Positions 7,210 to 15,131 of a DNA stretch of 17,993 nt are shown here, piece by piece. The position numbers and the translations under genes are program-made. How positions within the stretch are numbered: the stretch's first letter is position 1; each line of letters begins with the position of its first letter. This stretch comes from JAAYCU01 sp964401335 (lineage in GTDB: Bacteria; Planctomycetota; Phycisphaerae; UBA1845; PWPN01). The notes beneath the pieces are model-generated. The model saw nothing but the letters and a program-made list of their open reading frames with translations, did no database searches and was not told where the DNA came from. The stretch lies in contig CAYNYK010000109.1 in the NCBI GenBank assembly GCA_964401335.1, forward strand, positions 1-17,993, in the 5' to 3' direction.

Positions 7210-9804
7210 ATGAATGAAGTAAACGAAAACGAGACGGCACCGGCCCAGGACCCACGGGAGACAGGACCAGCAACCGCCGAGGCAGAGCGATACGACGAGA
7301 GCTCTATCCGTGTCTTGGAGGGCATCGATGCGGTGCGCAAGCGGCCGGCTATGTACATAGGGGACACGGGCTTGGCCGGCCTGCACCACCTTATTTACGA
7401 GGTGGTGGACAATGCGATCGACGAGGCCATGGCGGGTTACTGCGATGAGGTCGCCGTCACCCTAGGCGCAGACGGAAGCTGTACGGTTCGCGACAACGGC
7501 CGGGGCATTCCGGTTGGCCCCATGCGGCATGATGATCCCAAGATTGATGGCAAGCCGGCCGTGGAGATTTGCATGACCGTTCTACACGCCGGCGGGAAAT
7601 TTGACCGCCACAGCTACAAGGTGTCCGGCGGTTTGCACGGCGTGGGCGTCAGCGTGGTCAATGCCCTTTCGGAATGGCTGCATGCCCAGGTTCGGCAAGG
7701 CGGCAAGGTCTATGAAATTCAGTTTTCCCGTGGTCACACGATTTCGCCGCTCAAGGTGATCGGCGAGGCGAAAAGTACGGGAACCCGCGTGCGTTTCAAG
7801 CCGGATCCGGAGATTTTTCCGGACTGCAACTTTCGCTATGAAACCCTGCGCAACCGTCTGCGCGAGCTGGCCTACCTCAATGACAACGTACGGATCAAAC
7901 TGGCCGACGAACGCAGCGGGCAGGAGGAGGAATTCATTTATACGGACGGTTTGCGGGCCTTCGTGGAACACATTAACGAAGGCAAGGCCGCGCTGCACAA
8001 GGTGGTTACCATCCACGCCGAGGACGACGCGCAGCGGCTGGTGGCCGACATCGCCATGCAATGGAATGACGGCTACAATGAAAATGTCTCCTGCTTCGCC
8101 AACAATATCCGTAACATCGACGGCGGAACCCACCTTTCCGGGTTCCGCTCAGCCTTGACCCGGGCGATGAACAACTATGCGCGGCGCGAGAACCTGCTCA
8201 AGGGCGATTTAGTCACCACCGGCGAGGACTTTCGCGAGGGCCTGACCGCGGTAATCTCGGTCAAGGTCCCCGAGCCGCAGTTTGAGGCCCAGACTAAAGT
8301 TCGCCTGATGAATCCGGAGGTGCAGAGTTTCGTCGAGCAGCTTGTCTATGAGAAGTTCACCAACTTTTTGGAGGAGAACCCCGCCGAGGCCAAGCGCATC
8401 GTCACCAAGGGCATTCAAGCCGCCCAGGCCCGGGAGGCCGCACGCAAAGCGCGCGATTTGACCCGCAAGAGTGCCCTCAGTTCGGGCGGCATGCCCTCGA
8501 AACTGTGGGATTGCCGCAACAAGGACGCCGAAACCACGGAATTGTACATTGTTGAGGGACAAAGCGCGGGGGGGAGCGCCAAAACCGGACGAGACAGCAG
8601 CTTCCAAGCCATTTTACCGCTGAAAGGTAAAATCCTTAACGTGGAAAAGGCTCGGATTGACAAGATGCTCAGCCACGAAGAGATCAAGACGCTGATCGTG
8701 GCCATCGGCTGTGGTATTGGAGATGACGAGTTCGATCTGACCAAGCGCCGCTATGGAAAGATTATTCTGATGTGCGATGCGGACGTCGACGGCAGCCACA
8801 TCCGCACTCTTCTGTTGACCTTTTTGTTCCGCCACATGCGTCCCCTCATCGAAGGCGGACACGTTTACATCGCCCAGCCGCCGCTCTACCTTGTCAAGAA
8901 GGGCAAGAAAAGCGAGTACGTTCTGAACGACGCGGTCCTGAACCGCAAGTTGACCGAACTGGGTCTGGAGGGCACAGCCTTGCTGATCCGCGGCGGCAAC
9001 GGACAGGAGAAAACTTTCAGCGGCGGCGATCTGGCCCGGCTGCACCAGCTTATCGATCGGATCGCCCAGCAGGGCAAGATCCTCAGTCGGCGCGGTATCG
9101 TCAAACGCGACCTGATCATGCGTCACCTGGACGAGCAGGGGCGTCTCCCGGCCTACCGCGCGGTGGTCTACCGACCAAACGAGACCGAGCCGTTCGAATA
9201 TTTCGGATACAGCGACGAGGAATTCGAGCGTTTGCGTGACGAGGAGGAGGCCCGTTTTGGCGATGTGGAAGTGATCGAGGTCGGTTCGACCGGCCTGACC
9301 ACGGAACGCGAAAGCTCGACCCGGCATCGTATCGTCCGCACCGACCTTACCGAATGCCGCGTGCTCGAGGAGGTCATTGCCGAGTTGAAAGGCATGGGCC
9401 TGAGCATGGACGACTATTACGCCGAGCGGATCGAAAACGTTGACGGCACCCTCCCGCCGGCGCGATATGTCCTGCACCGGGGTGACGAGGAGATCATTGA
9501 GTTGGACAATCTGCGGGAGCTGGTGGACCAAGTGCGGGCCTTGGGCAGCAGGGGCATGGAGCTGCGCCGCTTCAAGGGCCTGGGAGAAATGAACGGGGAT
9601 CAGCTTTGGCAGACCACGATGGATCCCGAACAACGCAGCCTGGTTAAAGTTGTTATTTCAGACGAGGCCGACGACGTTGAACAGCTCGAAGTCGACGCCC
9701 GCGAAGCCGACCGGATTTTCTCCATCCTGATGGGCGACAATGTCGAGGCCCGGCGTCAGTTTATCGAGGCGAATGCCACAAACGTTAAGAATCTGGACAT
9801 ATAA
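7210..9804 (+). CDS. gyrB: DNA gyrase subunit B
   Basis: GyrB supplies the ATPase and Toprim parts of the A2B2 gyrase that introduces negative supercoils. The 864-residue protein has a short acidic N-terminal extension (about 30 residues). The GHKL ATPase follows: YEVVDNAIDEAMAG with catalytic Glu64, DNGRGIPVG (95-103) and GGLHGVGVSVVNALS (140-154). The transducer lysine is in QTK (361-363). The Toprim domain has catalytic Glu449 and the metal site DADVD (523-527), and the tail has RFKGLGEMN. The sequence between Toprim and tail carries an insert, as in enzymes of about 800 residues. One residue is unusual: the motif reads EGQSAGG where EGDSAGG is near-universal. The start has a poor Shine-Dalgarno site, so translation may be coupled to the gene ending 9 bases before. 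gyrA is not nearby. Confidence 0.96.
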   Translation: MNEVNENETAPAQDPRETGPATAEAERYDESSIRVLEGIDAVRKRPAMYIGDTGLAGLHHLIYEVVDNAIDEAMAGYCDEVAVTLGADGSCTVRDNGRGIPVGPMRHDDPKIDGKPAVEICMTVLHAGGKFDRHSYKVSGGLHGVGVSVVNALSEWLHAQVRQGGKVYEIQFSRGHTISPLKVIGEAKSTGTRVRFKPDPEIFPDCNFRYETLRNRLRELAYLNDNVRIKLADERSGQEEEFIYTDGLRAFVEHINEGKAALHKVVTIHAEDDAQRLVADIAMQWNDGYNENVSCFANNIRNIDGGTHLSGFRSALTRAMNNYARRENLLKGDLVTTGEDFREGLTAVISVKVPEPQFEAQTKVRLMNPEVQSFVEQLVYEKFTNFLEENPAEAKRIVTKGIQAAQAREAARKARDLTRKSALSSGGMPSKLWDCRNKDAETTELYIVEGQSAGGSAKTGRDSSFQAILPLKGKILNVEKARIDKMLSHEEIKTLIVAIGCGIGDDEFDLTKRRYGKIILMCDADVDGSHIRTLLLTFLFRHMRPLIEGGHVYIAQPPLYLVKKGKKSEYVLNDAVLNRKLTELGLEGTALLIRGGNGQEKTFSGGDLARLHQLIDRIAQQGKILSRRGIVKRDLIMRHLDEQGRLPAYRAVVYRPNETEPFEYFGYSDEEFERLRDEEEARFGDVEVIEVGSTGLTTERESSTRHRIVRTDLTECRVLEEVIAELKGMGLSMDDYYAERIENVDGTLPPARYVLHRGDEEIIELDNLRELVDQVRALGSRGMELRRFKGLGEMNGDQLWQTTMDPEQRSLVKVVISDEADDVEQLEVDAREADRIFSILMGDNVEARRQFIEANATNVKNLDI

Positions 9805-9851
9805 CCCTGTTCCGGCGTTGCGCGTGGCGATGCTGGCAAAGGCCCCCAATC

Positions 9852-9870
9852 AGGCGCAGGCCCGCCTTTT
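9852..9870 (+). terminator. weak candidate terminator after gyrB
   Basis: AGGCG (9852-9856) and CGCCT (9863-9867) form a 5-bp GC-rich stem around a 6-base loop, followed by TTT. The stem is short and the T-run brief, so it is uncertain. Confidence 0.3.
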
Positions 9871-9993
9871 CGCTTGGCAAGACAGGGGCCAACGGCTTGG
9901 GAAAAATGTCAAGAAATCGTTGCCCGCCCACAAGGGATATCGCAAGTCTTTGTAATAGATATAGTTACAATCGGCGCCAAGGCGGACGAGCAC

Positions 9994-10021
9994 TTGACCC
10001 TCTGGCGATTTAATTTATAAT
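9994..10021 (+). promoter_or_regulatory. strong sigma70-type promoter without an obvious gene
   Basis: TTGACC (9994-9999) and a perfect TATAAT (10016-10021) are separated by 16 bases, close to the sigma70 consensus, within an AT-rich patch. The predicted start is about 10028. The next recognised gene, rny, starts 738 bases later. Confidence 0.6.
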
Positions 10022-10028
10022 ATAAGCT

Positions 10029-10172
10029 ATGAAGATGCGCTCGTTTGGTTGCGCAAGTTTAATTTTATCGGGGAGTTGCGGCAATCATTTATCTTATCCA
10101 ATGAACCGGGTGAGCAGGATTGCCGGGCAACGAAAAGGTTTTGGGTTGTGGGCATGGATTGCCCGCGACTGA
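10029..10172 (+). CDS. possible small leaderless ORF, 47 codons
   Basis: ATG at 10029 lies one base after the predicted +1 of the promoter at 9994-10021 and opens a 47-codon frame ending in TGA. The start reads MKMRSFGCASLILSGSCG, a short basic N-terminus followed by a mildly hydrophobic stretch, and the C-terminus is rich in Gly, Trp and Arg. I do not recognise it, and the composition is not clearly coding. The position directly behind a strong promoter is the only argument for it. It may equally be part of an untranslated leader or an RNA gene. Confidence 0.2.
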   Translation: MKMRSFGCASLILSGSCGNHLSYPMNRVSRIAGQRKGFGLWAWIARD

Positions 10173-10765
10173 AGGAGAATGTATCTGCAAAGGGCGCCGC
10201 GTGCGAATGAGGCAGGCGTCGGGTTTTCAGGGAAATCGGTATTTCCAATCGATCAGGCTAATGGGCGGCGAAACCGGTGGGTCCACTCGACAGCCGGCGG
10301 AGCGGCCCCGAATTGAACGTTCGTTTTGTAAGGGCGGAGATGCCCGACTCGCGTTCATTGCTCGCCGGATGACGAAGCTTTTCCGGCGGAGATGAAAGAT
10401 GGAACAGGGAGCTTGATAAAGAAAATGAGGACTGCGGTGGACCGGAACGAAAATCATGTGCAAATCGGAGGCCTTTTTCCGAAGGGAAACGGGCATGCCG
10501 GGCCGCCGAAAGACCGAAAGCATAACGATTACTGATTTTGCCCTGAAAGAACGCATTCCCTCCTCGTGATGCACCGACGTGATCGGCCGAGCGCTAACGT
10601 CTTTCTCAAGACAGTGCGGTCGCCGTGCGGATGAGTGTATCCTCGAGACCCTATCCCGATAACGAGCGCTGGTTAACCAAGGAACCGTGGCCCAAGCCGC
10701 GCCGGCGATCGCTACCGCGCGACCTGGGCCTGGGTCCGCTGAAACGTTTGTCGGGAAGGTGAATC

Positions 10766-12355
10766 ATGGGACTCACTGCAATTTTGGCGGATTCTCCTTC
10801 GACGCTCGACCTGTTGTACCTGGTGATGGGTTTGATTCTCGGGGCGGTCAGTTGTTATTTCCTGCTTCAGATTTTCAACAAGAAGCGGGTGACGTCGGCC
10901 CATCGCCGGGCCGAGGAAATCGTCGAAGAGGCTCAGCAAAAAGCGGAAGTGATCGTCAAAACGGCCCAAGTGGATGCCAAGGCGGAATTCATCCAGAAAC
11001 TTGAGGAGTTCGAGAAACAAAGCGCGAAGGTTCGGGACGAGTTAAAGGAATCCGAACGGCGGCTGGAGAAACGGGCGGACAATCTGGACAAAAAGCTGGA
11101 TACATTGTCCACCAAGGAGCGGGCGCTCGAGCAGGGCGAACAGCGGCTTCAAGCCCGCGAGGCGGCCTTGGCGAACAAGGAGCAGGAGCTCGAGGAAGTA
11201 CTGGGCCGACAGCGCGAGCAGCTTTTACGGATCAGCGGGATGAGCATCGACGAGGCCCGGAATATGTTGTTGACCCGTATTCGTCATGAGGTTGAGCACG
11301 ATGCGGCCGGTATCGTGGACAAGGTACTGACCGAGGCCCGGGAGACGGCGGAGGAAAAGTCGCGGGAAATCGTGGTCACCGCCATTCAGCGCTACGCGAC
11401 CGAGCATACCAGCGCCAGTACGGTCAGCACGGTGGACATCCCCTCGGACGATATGAAAGGTCGGGTCATCGGCCGCGAGGGTCGCAACATCCGTGCCTTC
11501 GAGAAGGCGGCCGGGGTGGACGTGATCGTGGACGACACCCCCGGCGTGGTGGTGGTCAGCGCATTCGACCCGGTGCGGCGGGAGATCGCCCGACTGTCGC
11601 TGGAGAAGCTGATTCAGGACGGGCGTATTCATCCGACGCGCATCGAGGAGGTGGTCGAGGAGACGGCCGCCGATGTCGCCCGCCAGATTGTCGAGCGGGG
11701 AAAGAAGGCGGCGGTGGAAGCCAACGTCGGCGGGTTGAATCGCAAGCTGATCGACCTGCTGGGCCGGTTAAGCTACCGGACCAGTTACGGCCAGAACGTG
11801 TTGCAACACAGCATCGAAGTGGCTTTTCTATGTCAGGTCATGGCCGACGAGCTGGGCCTTAACGGCGCATTGGCCCGGCGGTGCGGCCTGCTGCATGATC
11901 TGGGCAAGGCGGTGGACCACGAAGTCGAGGGCGGGCACCCGCAGATCGGGGCGGACATCCTCAAGCGCTTTAATGAGCGGCCGGAGGTAGTCAACGCGGT
12001 GGCCGGTCATCATAATGACGTGGTGGCGACGAGCATTTACACGCCGCTGGTAGCCGCCGCCGACGCCATCAGCGCGGCCCGGCCGGGCAGCCGCCGTGAG
12101 TCGCTGGAACGCTATATCAAACGCCTCGAGCAGCTTGAAGGCATCGCCACTGGTTTCGAAGGGGTCAAGCAGGCCTACGCCGTGCAGGCTGGCCGCGAGA
12201 TTCGCGTGATCGTCGACGCCGACCGGATCGACGACAAGATGGCCAGCAAGATCGCCTACGACGTGGCCAAGAAGATCGAGCAGGAAATGACCTACCCCGG
12301 CGAGGTGAAAGTAACCCTGATCCGCGAGGTGCGGGCCGTCGAGTTCGCCCGCTGA
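10766..12355 (+). CDS. rny: ribonuclease Y
   Basis: RNase Y is a membrane-anchored endoribonuclease that starts mRNA decay and processing. The 529-residue protein has the standard architecture: one N-terminal membrane anchor (about 14-36); a long charged coiled coil (about 45-200) rich in Glu, Lys, Arg and Gln; a KH RNA-binding domain with GRVIGREGRNIRAFE (232-246); and an HD phosphohydrolase domain. The metal-binding HD pair is His377-Asp378 in GLLHDLGKAVDHE, with a further His pair in AGHHNDV (413-419). SYRTSYGQNVLQHSIEVA (336-353) is a characteristic family stretch. GGAAGG lies about 6 bases before the ATG. It converges with eutA across an 8-base gap, leaving no space for a terminator, so the 3' ends of the two transcripts probably overlap. 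Confidence 0.97.
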   Translation: MGLTAILADSPSTLDLLYLVMGLILGAVSCYFLLQIFNKKRVTSAHRRAEEIVEEAQQKAEVIVKTAQVDAKAEFIQKLEEFEKQSAKVRDELKESERRLEKRADNLDKKLDTLSTKERALEQGEQRLQAREAALANKEQELEEVLGRQREQLLRISGMSIDEARNMLLTRIRHEVEHDAAGIVDKVLTEARETAEEKSREIVVTAIQRYATEHTSASTVSTVDIPSDDMKGRVIGREGRNIRAFEKAAGVDVIVDDTPGVVVVSAFDPVRREIARLSLEKLIQDGRIHPTRIEEVVEETAADVARQIVERGKKAAVEANVGGLNRKLIDLLGRLSYRTSYGQNVLQHSIEVAFLCQVMADELGLNGALARRCGLLHDLGKAVDHEVEGGHPQIGADILKRFNERPEVVNAVAGHHNDVVATSIYTPLVAAADAISAARPGSRRESLERYIKRLEQLEGIATGFEGVKQAYAVQAGREIRVIVDADRIDDKMASKIAYDVAKKIEQEMTYPGEVKVTLIREVRAVEFAR

Positions 12356-12363
12356 GTTCGTGT

Positions 12364-13815
12364 TTACTGAAAGATCAGGGTCTTGGCGATAACGGGGACG
12401 ACGGGGTGGTCGGGCTGGAAGGGGCGGCCGATATCAAGATAATCCGCGTCCGGCACGTCGAGTTCATCAACAACCATCACGGAGGCGCCGCCATTGCGGT
12501 GGATGCTTTCTCCAAGCAGACGGCCGTAGTTGTCGGCCAAAACGAATACCCAGGGCTCGGCCAGGTTCGCGGCCCGGGCGGCTTCAGCTAGAGCGCCGCC
12601 GATGCGAACCACGTCATCGTAGAGTGCGCGCCGAAGGCTGGGCAGTGTGATCGCTACAATCTGTTCGTCGTCAAGATCATGCAATTGCCGGTGTTTTTTG
12701 ATAGCGGCCGCCATCGACGCCGGATGTTCCAGGTCGGCGGCGGCGGCGAACGGTCTCAACACGGGCAGGTTAGGCAGCGGCAGCCGCTGGTAATCCACCC
12801 AGACGGTTTCACCGCTCAAGCGCATGGCGAACTGGCCGGCGCCGATGACCGTAGCCCGGATCGGCTCGGGGGGGTATCGCCTTGGTTGCGCGGCCACCCG
12901 TGGATCAGCCAGTAAAGCATCGGCCAGCATCAGCCCGGTATCCGCGAAGACATCCTCGATCGGCCGTCCGCGCTCCCGCCGGGCCATTAACTCACCCACG
13001 CCGCCGGAAAAGAATACCACGTTGGGTTGCGGTGGTGCCGCGTGTGGACGGGTAATCACGAATGGTTCGGGGATCAAATCGAATCGGCCTTCCAGCGCAT
13101 AGCGACAACAGAATATACATTGGTCGATCCAACGTCGGGCTTCCGCGGATGTGACATGTTCTTTCATGAAGAACTGTCGAGCCGTTGGTGTCAGGACGTG
13201 ATATACGTCGTGATTAATTGATGGTACAAACGTGGGCGGGTGCGCCGGTTTACATGGTGAATTCGTTTTTTCTCTTTCCAGATGTCGGCCGCCGACCCGG
13301 ATGGCGGCCGCCTCGCGCAAGAGGCCGTTCTCGAACCAGGCGAGATTCGTCGTCCCTCCGCCGATATCAACGTTGAGTGCGCAGCAACGATGGCGGCGCG
13401 ACCATTTGGCCGCCCCGCTGCCCCGCCCGGCGAGGACGGATTCCTGGTTGGCCCCGGCCACCGCGGCGGCGAAGGTTGATGTTTCGTCGGCTAGTTGCCG
13501 GATCACCTCATGCGCATTCGACTTGCAGGCGGTTTCGCCGGTAACGATGACCGCTCCAGTCAGGATATCCGCGCGGCTGACCCCGGCGGCGCGGTATTCG
13601 CGCTCGACGATTTCATGAATGGCCTCGGCATCGATGGTCGTCTCGTCGGTCAGCGGCGTGCGATGGATTTCACCGCGGTAGATGATTTCCTTGTCCAGCA
13701 GATGATAGCGGCCGAAAGGGTCCTCGCCCGGCCCGATGATCATCCGCGAGATGACCAGGTGCGTGGTCGTGGTTCCGATATCCAGGCCGAGCGAGAGGAA
13801 GGATTCGTTTTGCAT
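12364..13815 (-). CDS. eutA: ethanolamine ammonia-lyase reactivating factor EutA
   Basis: EutA is an actin/Hsp70-fold ATPase that reactivates ethanolamine ammonia-lyase (EutBC) by exchanging damaged cobalamin. The 483-residue protein has two phosphate-binding loops of the ASKHA fold: LGLDIGTTTTHLVIS (9-23) and NVDIGGGTTNLAWF (148-161). The C-terminus, ending DYLDIGRPF then VVPVIAKTLIF, is typical of EutA. I chose ATG 13815 because AAAGG is 7 bases upstream (CCTTT at 13823-13827) and the protein then begins just before the first loop; the frame is open 37 codons further. No eutB, eutC, cobalamin-adenosylation or microcompartment gene is in the window, so this is an orphan copy here. It could have been recruited as a reactivase for another B12 enzyme. 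Confidence 0.9.
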   Translation of the reverse strand: MQNESFLSLGLDIGTTTTHLVISRMIIGPGEDPFGRYHLLDKEIIYRGEIHRTPLTDETTIDAEAIHEIVEREYRAAGVSRADILTGAVIVTGETACKSNAHEVIRQLADETSTFAAAVAGANQESVLAGRGSGAAKWSRRHRCCALNVDIGGGTTNLAWFENGLLREAAAIRVGGRHLEREKTNSPCKPAHPPTFVPSINHDVYHVLTPTARQFFMKEHVTSAEARRWIDQCIFCCRYALEGRFDLIPEPFVITRPHAAPPQPNVVFFSGGVGELMARRERGRPIEDVFADTGLMLADALLADPRVAAQPRRYPPEPIRATVIGAGQFAMRLSGETVWVDYQRLPLPNLPVLRPFAAAADLEHPASMAAAIKKHRQLHDLDDEQIVAITLPSLRRALYDDVVRIGGALAEAARAANLAEPWVFVLADNYGRLLGESIHRNGGASVMVVDELDVPDADYLDIGRPFQPDHPVVPVIAKTLIFQ

Positions 13816-13965
13816 GAAATGACCTTTAGCGACGTTGTATGAGTCCGTTGTCGGGCCGCGATGTTCGAATATCGATCCTCCGGCCACCCACATCGGCATT
13901 TTACACGCCTTGGAAAGGGTCCCCAACGCCCATTTACCCCGCCATGCAGAGGGGCCGGGCCACCC

Positions 13966-13994
13966 TTGAATCCGCCGTCGATAAGGGATAGACT
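13966..13994 (+). promoter_or_regulatory. promoter of tRNA-Ala
   Basis: TTGAAT (13966-13971) and TAGACT (13989-13994) are separated by 17 bases. The predicted start, near 14001, is 6 bases before the mature tRNA 5' end, which fits a tRNA promoter. Confidence 0.5.
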
Positions 13995-14006
13995 GAATTC
14001 AGACTT

Positions 14007-14079
<73 letters not shown>

Positions 14080-14110
14080 GTCTTTGTTCGCCGTCAAGGC
14101 GAACGAAGAC
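14080..14110 (+). repeat. 13-bp stem-loop abutting the tRNA 3' end
   Basis: GTCTTTGTTCGCC (14080-14092) pairs along its full length with GGCGAACGAAGAC (14098-14110), with one T-G wobble and a 5-base loop, GTCAA. It starts at the base directly after the tRNA discriminator. No T-run follows, so it is not a standard terminator. It is the first of three stem-loops leading to the broken GIY-YIG gene. Confidence 0.75.
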
Positions 14111-14116
14111 CGCCTC

Positions 14117-14151
14117 GGCGTAGCGGCGTTAGCCGCGAAGCCGGGCTTTTT
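14117..14151 (+). terminator. stem-loop with T-run downstream of tRNA-Ala
   Basis: GGC-GTA-GCGGC-GTTA-GCCGC-GAA-GCC (14117-14142) forms an interrupted stem-loop, followed by GGG, C and five T residues (14147-14151). This is a plausible intrinsic terminator for the tRNA transcript, although the T-run is separated from the stem by four bases. A third weaker dyad follows: GCGTAG at 14154-14159 with CTACGC at 14174-14179. Confidence 0.45.
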
Positions 14152-14244
14152 CAGCGTAGGCAATCACGGCGAACTACGCCTTGGCAAACCTCGGTCACCG
14201 CGCGGTTTACAGAGCAGATCCGCAAGATAATTCAAGAGAATGCC

Positions 14245-14496
14245 ATGGATGGTCGGTTCTGGTGTGTCTAAACATGTCAAAGCATCGCGCATCCGAAACA
14301 CTATTACGTGGGCAAGACCGAATGCTTGGCAGAACGCCTGAAGGCCCATAATGCGGGTACCGTGCCGCATACGTCAAAGTTTCCGCCTCGGCGACTCGAG
14401 ACGGCCGTCGCCTTGCGGGATGAATCAAAGGCCGTTGATTTCGAGAGGTATTTGAAATCCCCCTCCGGCCGGGCGTTCGCCAAGAAGCTCTTTTAA
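14245..14496 (+). pseudogene. GIY-YIG nuclease gene broken by an in-frame stop
   Basis: One frame runs from ATG 14245 to TAA 14494-14496 with a single internal stop, TAA at 14269-14271. Read through it, the 83 codons match the small single-domain GIY-YIG endonuclease family. The N-terminus FWCV is followed by the stop at codon 9, where the conserved Tyr of GIY should be. Then come HYYVGKT with the YIG-equivalent YVG (21-23), AERLKAHNAG with the conserved Arg31, and PHTSKFPPRRLE. FERYLKSPSGRAFAK follows, with the catalytic Glu67. TAA is one base from the Tyr codons TAT and TAC, so a single point change (or a sequencing error) explains it. AAGAGA lies 6 bases before the ATG. The next possible start, GTG 14308, lacks the first strand of the fold. 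In-frame restart or recoding cannot be excluded but seems unlikely. Confidence 0.8.
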
Positions 14497-14713
14497 TGTA
14501 GTCGACTGCCTGTTCCAGGGTCTTTTGTCTACCGTGTCAGACGCGTCAGAACAAACGACTTGGTGACTTTCGTCATCCGCCATTTCACCCCTCCCCGACC
14601 GGCACCCAATACCAAATTGCTCGGCCAATATCCCGGCCGATCTTTGCAGTTGGCCTTGCTTGAGCGCAGGGTTTAATCCGAATAATCATCATAATGGCAG
14701 GTCGATGGTCAAC

Positions 14714-14728
14714 GCCCGTAGAACGGGC
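14714..14728. other. short hairpin downstream of the HU gene
   Basis: GCCCGT (14714-14719) and ACGGGC (14723-14728) flank a 3-base loop, 47 bases past the HU gene stop on the minus strand. There is no T-run in either direction. It may protect a 3' end. The stretch 14497-14774 is otherwise empty. Confidence 0.3.
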
Positions 14729-14774
14729 ACGGGGGTAGATCGGACGTGTTTTCAATACGCGCGATCAGCGGGTT

Positions 14775-15131
14775 TTAATTCGAGACTTGTCGTCGGGACA
14801 CGGACCCGTCGCCGGCGGCCCCGCCGAGGGACGAAATGGCCGCCGCCCGGTCCGAAAGTTTTTGTTTCATCAGGCGACCGACTTTAAATTTCACGGTGCG
14901 CTTGGAGGGCACCGAAACGCGCTCGAGTGTCTTGGGGTTTTGGGCGGTACGCGCAGCGCGGACTTTGCTCTCAAAGACGCCGAAGTCCCGAAACTCCAAG
15001 CGGTTACCTTGGCCAAGCTCGGAGATAATCTCGTCGAGAAAACTTTGAATAATACGCTTGACCATTACCCGCTTGTGATTGGATTTCTCGGCGATCCGGT
15101 CAATCAGTTCTTTCTTTGTAATGGTTTGCAT
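14775..15131 (-). CDS. HU/IHF-family DNA-binding protein
   Basis: This is a small nucleoid-associated protein that bends DNA as a dimer. From ATG 15131 (AGAGG 6 bases upstream) it has 118 residues. The N-terminal helices (TKKELIDRIAEKSN, 5-18), the central RLEFRDFGVFESK (44-56) with its Gly and Phe, and the arm tip QNPKT with the intercalating Pro66 are all of the HU/IHF type. The core ends near residue 92. A tail of about 26 residues follows, rich in Ala, Gly and Ser and ending RRQVSN, which standard 90-residue HU proteins lack. The divergence from canonical RNP at the arm (QNP here) leaves open whether it is HU, IHF-like or a specialised paralogue. The frame is open 10 codons further upstream, but that part is not conserved. 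Confidence 0.88.
   Translation of the reverse strand: MQTITKKELIDRIAEKSNHKRVMVKRIIQSFLDEIISELGQGNRLEFRDFGVFESKVRAARTAQNPKTLERVSVPSKRTVKFKVGRLMKQKLSDRAAAISSLGGAAGDGSVSRRQVSN

Larger units (their letters stand above)
9805..10765. other. long intergenic region between gyrB and rny
   Basis: These 961 bases hold no gene I recognise. The open frames at 10120-10395 (+) and 10227-10574 (-) resemble no family and have no good ribosome-binding site. The region contains a weak gyrB terminator (9852-9870), a strong-looking promoter (9994-10021) and a 47-codon frame immediately behind it. I looked for signatures of RNase P RNA, tmRNA, SRP RNA and common riboswitches and saw none. The part after the promoter may be a long rny leader or an unrecognised RNA gene. 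Confidence 0.5.

Noticed and set aside
8614..9633. Minus-strand frame of 339 codons within gyrB
   Set aside because: It is antisense to conserved gyrB motifs and arises from GC-rich third positions.
10120..10395. Open frame of 91 codons between gyrB and rny
   Set aside because: It has no family resemblance, no good ribosome-binding site, an arginine-rich irregular composition, and is overlapped by an equally long frame on the other strand.
10028..10765. Possible RNase P RNA, tmRNA, SRP RNA or riboswitch behind the strong promoter
   Set aside because: None of the conserved sequence cores I know for these RNAs is present, so I report only an unexplained transcript region.
13816..13926. Upstream extension of eutA
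   Set aside because: ATG 13815 has a good AAAGG at 7 bases and starts next to the conserved fold. The extension shows no similarity.
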